From Chitinophagaceae bacterium (lineage in GTDB: Bacteria; Bacteroidota; Bacteroidia; Chitinophagales; Chitinophagaceae), in contig JACFNM010000051.1 of NCBI GenBank assembly GCA_019454915.1, positions 6,605 through 16,561 of the forward strand: DNA of 9,957 nt, read 5' to 3'. The translations under genes were made by a program, and so were the position numbers. A model generated the notes under the pieces. It searched no databases and was not told the origin of the DNA. It worked only from the letters and a program-made list of their open reading frames with translations. This document shows positions 7,160-9,957 of the stretch, piece by piece (positions within the stretch are counted from its first letter, which is position 1; each line of letters starts with the position of its first letter).

Positions 7160-7196
7160 AAAGCAAGACAGAGTGATGGTCTTGCTTTCTGTTTTT
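7160..7196 (+). terminator. Rho-independent terminator of tRNA-Ala, possibly shared with the convergent gene
   Basis: AAAGCAAGAC (7160-7169) pairs perfectly with GTCTTGCTTT (7179-7188) over a nine-base loop, and TTTTT follows at 7192-7196. It lies seven bases after the tRNA. The T-run overlaps the stop codon of the convergent HXXEE gene (7195-7197), so the same hairpin may stop transcription from both sides, though the minus-strand T-run is short. Confidence 0.87.
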
Positions 7197-7806
7197 ATAA
7201 CTGGTTAGGGTTGAAAATAAAAGTCGTGTTTTTGTCGGCAAGCCATTGAATAGGTTTTAACACACCAAAGACGTTGGTCATTATCCCAAGCGGAATACCT
7301 ATTACGAAATCTGTTCCGGTGGATAGATGCTCATGGTGAATTATTTTAAAGAAGTAGAAAACGCAGGGGACGAAGAACAGCCAACTCGTTAGTTGCCCGG
7401 CATTATAAATTGTTTTTCCTTTGATGTTAAAGACCAAAGTATGTGCTATGATGTTGCCCAGCGAAACTAAAATAGTGGTCATGCCCAGCCAAACGTATCG
7501 TTCGCCTGCCAATGCGGCAAGCAGATAAATGGACCATCCTATACCAACATTAATGATCAGAGCGGTATTCGTGTTTAGCGGGTACCTGTCGGGTAGGTCA
7601 CTGTTAAACATCACCCTGTTCAGCATACCCGGAAAAGTGCCTACGAACCGATATTCTTCCACCTGGTGAAAAAGCAGGGATGTTAAGCTCAGCCACATCA
7701 ACAGTTTGTAGTGGGAGAGTTCCTGATAACGGAATAATAAAATTACAAGTATGATAATACCTGCTACTCCTCCTATGTCAAACCAATGTCTGCGGATAAA
7801 ATTCAT
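7195..7806 (-). CDS. HXXEE-family integral membrane protein of unknown function
   Basis: A 203-residue, strongly hydrophobic protein with about five to six membrane segments (near 10-25, 35-48, 82-100, 104-122, 138-155 and 165-182). The name-giving motif is present as FHQVEEYRF (46-54: His47, Glu50, Glu51). Two further features typical of the family are a His in NIIAHTL (118-124) and YNAGQLTSW (134-142). His and Glu residues inside the membrane suggest a metal site or membrane-embedded chemistry, but no function is established that I know of, and none can be inferred from the neighbours: a tRNA downstream and a DUF4256 gene upstream. The ATG at 7806 is the only sensible start. It may be co-transcribed with the DUF4256 gene, although the 117-base gap makes this uncertain. 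Confidence 0.85.
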   Translation of the reverse strand: MNFIRRHWFDIGGVAGIIILVILLFRYQELSHYKLLMWLSLTSLLFHQVEEYRFVGTFPGMLNRVMFNSDLPDRYPLNTNTALIINVGIGWSIYLLAALAGERYVWLGMTTILVSLGNIIAHTLVFNIKGKTIYNAGQLTSWLFFVPCVFYFFKIIHHEHLSTGTDFVIGIPLGIMTNVFGVLKPIQWLADKNTTFIFNPNQL

Positions 7807-7923
7807 TCTTTGCGGCGTTTAGTGCGGTATTTTCCCGGTTAAGACTTCATTTCCTGATACATCATAATAAGTACAAGTCATTTCGTTTTAATCCTACCGA
7901 TATGTTGTTCACGATATGCTGCG

Positions 7924-8481
7924 CTATACTTTTAACAGTCCTCTGAAACCTCTTGCCGCATAATATGATTCGGCCCCATTGTGATAATAAAACACCCGCC
8001 CGAACCGGAAGTCTCCAAAGATCGCGCCGCCGAGCCCTCTCATTTTTTCCGGTGTTTTTAACCAGCTTGATGTTTTTGTGTCAAAATTTTCTAATGACTG
8101 TAGGTACTCGTATTGCTTTTCGTCCAGGATGTCTATTCCCATTTCATAAGCCATATTGATGGCGCTGTCACCAGGCTTATGCGTCTGCCTTGATTCTAAT
8201 GCTTCCTGGTCATAGCAAATGCTCCTCCTTCCTTTAGGGCTTTCTGTTGAGCAGTCGCAAAATATAAACACATCTTCCTGTGCGTCGTACCGGATAACAT
8301 CCGGCTCGCCTCCGGTTATTTCCATTTCATGAACAGACCACAATTTGTCCGGATACTTTTTCAGCCGGGATTCTACTTCATCCCATTTTATACCCTTGTG
8401 CCTGTGCCTGTTTTTTTCGAAACGAAGCTTCAAGGTTTCCAGTAGCTTTTCTGCTGCTTTGTCCGATATTTTTTTCTTCAT
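7924..8481 (-). CDS. DUF4256 family protein
   Basis: I recognise this as DUF4256, a family of soluble proteins of about 185 residues without known activity. With the ATG at 8481 the product is 185 residues. Characteristic stretches are MEITGGEPDVI (53-63), CSTESPKGRRSICYDQEAL (77-95) and a conserved end with LGGAIFGDFRFGRVF (150-164) and HNGAESYYAARGFR (167-180). The family is small and sporadic and tends to sit among accessory genes. There is no signal peptide or membrane segment. Alternative ATG codons at 8520 and 8562 would add 14 or 27 basic residues unlike the family; the longest would also cross the palindrome at 8529-8544. The start at 8520 cannot be excluded. The flanks hold nothing that suggests a partner. 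Confidence 0.87.
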   Translation of the reverse strand: MKKKISDKAAEKLLETLKLRFEKNRHRHKGIKWDEVESRLKKYPDKLWSVHEMEITGGEPDVIRYDAQEDVFIFCDCSTESPKGRRSICYDQEALESRQTHKPGDSAINMAYEMGIDILDEKQYEYLQSLENFDTKTSSWLKTPEKMRGLGGAIFGDFRFGRVFYYHNGAESYYAARGFRGLLKV

Positions 8482-8528
8482 CCTGGCTTGTGTTTTTGGG
8501 GTGTATTTTGTTGACACCATTGAGGCTG

Positions 8529-8544
8529 CGCGCAGCTTTGCGCG
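8529..8544. promoter_or_regulatory. GC-rich inverted repeat upstream of the DUF4256 gene
   Basis: CGCGCA-GCTT-TGCGCG is a perfect six-base inverted repeat with a four-base spacer, 48 bases before the chosen DUF4256 start and nine before the alternative ATG at 8520. It is more GC-rich than its surroundings and could be an operator or a hairpin in the leader. No function can be assigned. Confidence 0.35.
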
Positions 8545-8650
8545 TACGGGCTTCTCCGGCAATATCTAAGGTAATTAGTTTTTGAGTTTATTGGACGGTT
8601 AGAAGCTAAGAGATGCCGGGGTGTTTTATTTTCACCGGACTTTGCAGCGT

Positions 8651-8706
8651 TAGGACGGGACGGAGTCCCGGGAGAACTCCGCTATGCGTAGTCAGAGACT
8701 ATGTAT
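8651..8706. repeat. Compact hairpin-rich, REP-like intergenic element
   Basis: Three inverted repeats are packed into 56 bases. GGGAC-GGA-GTCCC lies at 8657-8669. An overlapping, mutually exclusive alternative, CGGAGT/ACTCCG, lies at 8661-8681. A ten-pair hairpin, ATGCGTAGTC-AGA-GACTATGTAT, lies at 8684-8706 and includes two G-U pairs when read on the plus strand. The last hairpin contains the bshB1 stop codon (8699-8701). There is no T-run on either side, so it is not a usual terminator. The density of palindromes resembles dispersed REP-type repeats. Copy number cannot be judged from one window. The rest of the gap between bshB1 and the DUF4256 gene holds nothing else I can name. Confidence 0.45.
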
Positions 8707-9436
8707 CCTTCTGAACAAAAGCATCAAACTCCCTAACGCCGATCATTTTTTCCGTAATAAAACCTTCGGCATAAGGCACACCGATCATCTTACCGAACAT
8801 AGCATGTCTCCCGATAATAGAATTTAAAAAACCGGGCGTAGAAATGTAAGTCTGTGGCTCGTCTTTTTCATATTCATCAGAATAGAATTGAGATGAATAG
8901 GCTTTTATAGAGGATAATTTTTCTTCAAACACATCACTCACGTCATATACGAAGTTAGGTTCGTAATAACGATCCTGAATATAATGGAAAATATATTTAG
9001 GACGCCAGTGAGGCTGGGAGTTACCTTCGTCGTCTTTTGTTTCAATTTTTCTTAAACCACTTAAGAAACAGGCGTCTTTAATCAAATGCCCGGCTCTGCC
9101 GTGGTCTGGATGTCTGTCGTCCAGTGTATTGGCTAAAACAATTTCGGGTTGATATTTCCGGATAGCACGGATTAAAATCCGCTGATGCGTTTCATCATTT
9201 TTAAAAAAGCCGTCTGCCATCCCTAAGTTCTCACGTACATCTAATTTTAGTATTGCAGCCGCATTTGCTGATTCCTTTGCCCTGAGCTCCGCACTTCCCC
9301 TGGTGCCTAATTCACCGCGTGTAAGGTCTATTATTCCGGTCTTTTTATTTTTTAATTTTTCACTTAGTAAAGTACCTCCGCAACCCAACTCGGCATCATC
9401 CGGATGCACGGCGATAGCAAGTATATCCAATTTCAT
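8699..9436 (-). CDS. bshB1: Bacillithiol biosynthesis deacetylase BshB1
   Basis: BshB1 is a zinc-dependent, PIG-L-type deacetylase that turns N-acetylglucosaminyl-malate into glucosaminyl-malate, the second step of bacillithiol synthesis, after BshA and before the BshC ligase. The 245-residue protein begins MKLDILAIAVHPDDAELGCG, with the metal-binding HPDD at 11-14. A second metal-ligand motif, HPDHGRA (109-115, with His112), and RGELGTRG (40-47) are also diagnostic. The family length is about 230-240. The reading frame stays open another 107 codons upstream to 9757, but that part runs antisense to the symporter start and is not BshB1-like, so I start at 9436. No bshA or bshC is adjacent, as is common in Bacteroidota. 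The last codons and the stop lie inside the hairpin element at 8651-8706. Confidence 0.95.
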   Translation of the reverse strand: MKLDILAIAVHPDDAELGCGGTLLSEKLKNKKTGIIDLTRGELGTRGSAELRAKESANAAAILKLDVRENLGMADGFFKNDETHQRILIRAIRKYQPEIVLANTLDDRHPDHGRAGHLIKDACFLSGLRKIETKDDEGNSQPHWRPKYIFHYIQDRYYEPNFVYDVSDVFEEKLSSIKAYSSQFYSDEYEKDEPQTYISTPGFLNSIIGRHAMFGKMIGVPYAEGFITEKMIGVREFDAFVQKDT

Positions 9437-9442
9437 AGTGGG

Positions 9443-9450
9443 CAAAATTA
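9443..9450 (-). promoter_or_regulatory. Probable -7 promoter box of bshB1
   Basis: TAATTTTG on the minus strand is an exact TAnnTTTG match and ends six bases before the ATG at 9436, so transcription would begin at or within a few bases of the start codon. The -33 region, 19-20 bases upstream, is T-rich but lacks a clean TTG. Confidence 0.5.
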
Positions 9451-9538
9451 GTATAAACTGTTTTGAAAAATTGTTTCTGCGAAATATTCGACTCAAAAAA
9501 TGACTTAGCCGTAACAATATCATAGTTTTAAAGCCGGT

Positions 9539-9558
9539 TTTTGCAGTCAGTTGCAAAA
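9539..9558. promoter_or_regulatory. Inverted repeat in the bshB1-symporter divergent region
   Basis: TTTTGCA-GTCAGT-TGCAAAA is a perfect seven-base inverted repeat with a six-base spacer, 26 bases before the symporter ATG. TAGTTTTA (9523-9530), one base off the -7 consensus, lies just upstream, so the repeat would fall near the transcription start or in the leader of the symporter mRNA. It could be an operator. No regulator is identifiable. Confidence 0.35.
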
Positions 9559-9584
9559 TCCCGGTTAAAACGCGAGTGATTGAC

Positions 9585-9957
9585 ATGAATAGTCTGGACC
9601 TTATTACGATTGCTGTTTTTACGTTGATAGTGGTGATCAGCGGACTTTCTTTTTCGGGAACCGGAAAGAGTATGAAATCCTTTTTTGCCGGAGATGGTGT
9701 TGTTCCCTGGTGGATCAGCGGCTTGTCACTTTTTATGAGTTTCTTTTCAGCAGGCACTTTCGTGGTATGGGGGGCTATTGCTTATAAATATGGCTGGGTG
9801 GCCGTGGCGATTCAGTGGACCATGTGCATTGCCGGAATCATCATTGGTTTTGTAGTGGCGCCTGCATGGCAGAAAACCGGAGTGCTTACCGGCGCTGAAT
9901 TTATTACCAAACGGCTGGGTTATAACACACAGAAAATTTATTCCTATCTCTTTTTGT
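9585..9957 (+). CDS. Sodium:solute symporter (SSS family), N-terminal part
   Basis: The reading frame starts at the ATG at 9585 and runs off the right edge after 124 codons, without a stop. The protein begins with a membrane helix (about 5-23) and the family pattern SMKSFFAGDG (29-38), then PWWISGLSLFMSFFSAGTF (41-59), a second helix and a third near 71-92. This is the start of a sodium-coupled SSS transporter (LeuT fold, normally 13 or more helices, about 500 or more residues). Bacterial members move sugars, proline, pantothenate, sialic acid or carboxylates, so the substrate cannot be named from this part. It diverges from bshB1 across 148 bases. An in-frame GTG at 9576 is possible, but ATG is preferred. 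No Shine-Dalgarno sequence is seen. Confidence 0.9.
   Translation, partial: MNSLDLITIAVFTLIVVISGLSFSGTGKSMKSFFAGDGVVPWWISGLSLFMSFFSAGTFVVWGAIAYKYGWVAVAIQWTMCIAGIIIGFVVAPAWQKTGVLTGAEFITKRLGYNTQKIYSYLFL

Noticed and set aside
9437..9757. A 107-residue N-terminal extension of BshB1
   Set aside because: It is not BshB1-like, runs antisense through the symporter start, and would remove the exact -7 box at 9443-9450 from non-coding DNA.
7034..9757. A mobile island using tRNA-Ala as its integration site
   Set aside because: No integrase, no repeat of the tRNA 3' end and no mobility genes are visible in the window; the tRNA has its own intact promoter and terminator.

Overview
The window looks like chromosomal DNA of a Bacteroidota bacterium, most likely of the Chitinophagaceae or a close relative. 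Supporting points are the almost complete lack of Shine-Dalgarno sequences, a textbook Bacteroidota promoter (TTG, 19 bases, TAnnTTTG) in front of the tRNA, a bacillithiol gene, a tgt gene next to an LptF/LptG permease, and the protein sequences themselves. The assignment is by pattern recognition, not by database search. Most of the window is housekeeping. I see no phage, plasmid, CRISPR array or obvious defence system.

Left part (1-2296, minus strand): the start of an exported, probably 7TMR-DISM-type, sensor protein runs off the left edge. It apparently starts at TTG and has no early ATG. Next come the 16S rRNA methyltransferase rsmG and a membrane-anchored family 2 glycosyltransferase, which overlap by about 31 bases and are probably co-transcribed, glycosyltransferase first.

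Middle (2369-6977): tgt (queuosine tRNA modification) and an LptF/LptG-family lipopolysaccharide-export permease lie on the plus strand, separated by an exported alpha/beta-hydrolase gene on the minus strand. The citrate synthase gene gltA follows; the protein is of the mitochondrial-like type. Its terminator is followed directly by a complete tRNA-Ala(GGC) unit with its own promoter and terminator.

Right part (7195-9957): three minus-strand genes encode an HXXEE membrane protein, a DUF4256 protein and BshB1, the bacillithiol deacetylase. A compact hairpin-rich stretch that resembles a dispersed REP-type repeat overlaps the end of bshB1. Divergent from bshB1 is the start of a sodium:solute symporter that runs off the right edge.

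Points most worth a second look: the Tgt zinc site has lost two of its four usual ligands; the REP-like element at about 8651-8706; promoter -7 boxes only 4-6 bases before the start codons of three genes, suggesting leaderless or near-leaderless mRNAs; and the mitochondrial-type citrate synthase. No clearly new multi-gene system is visible.
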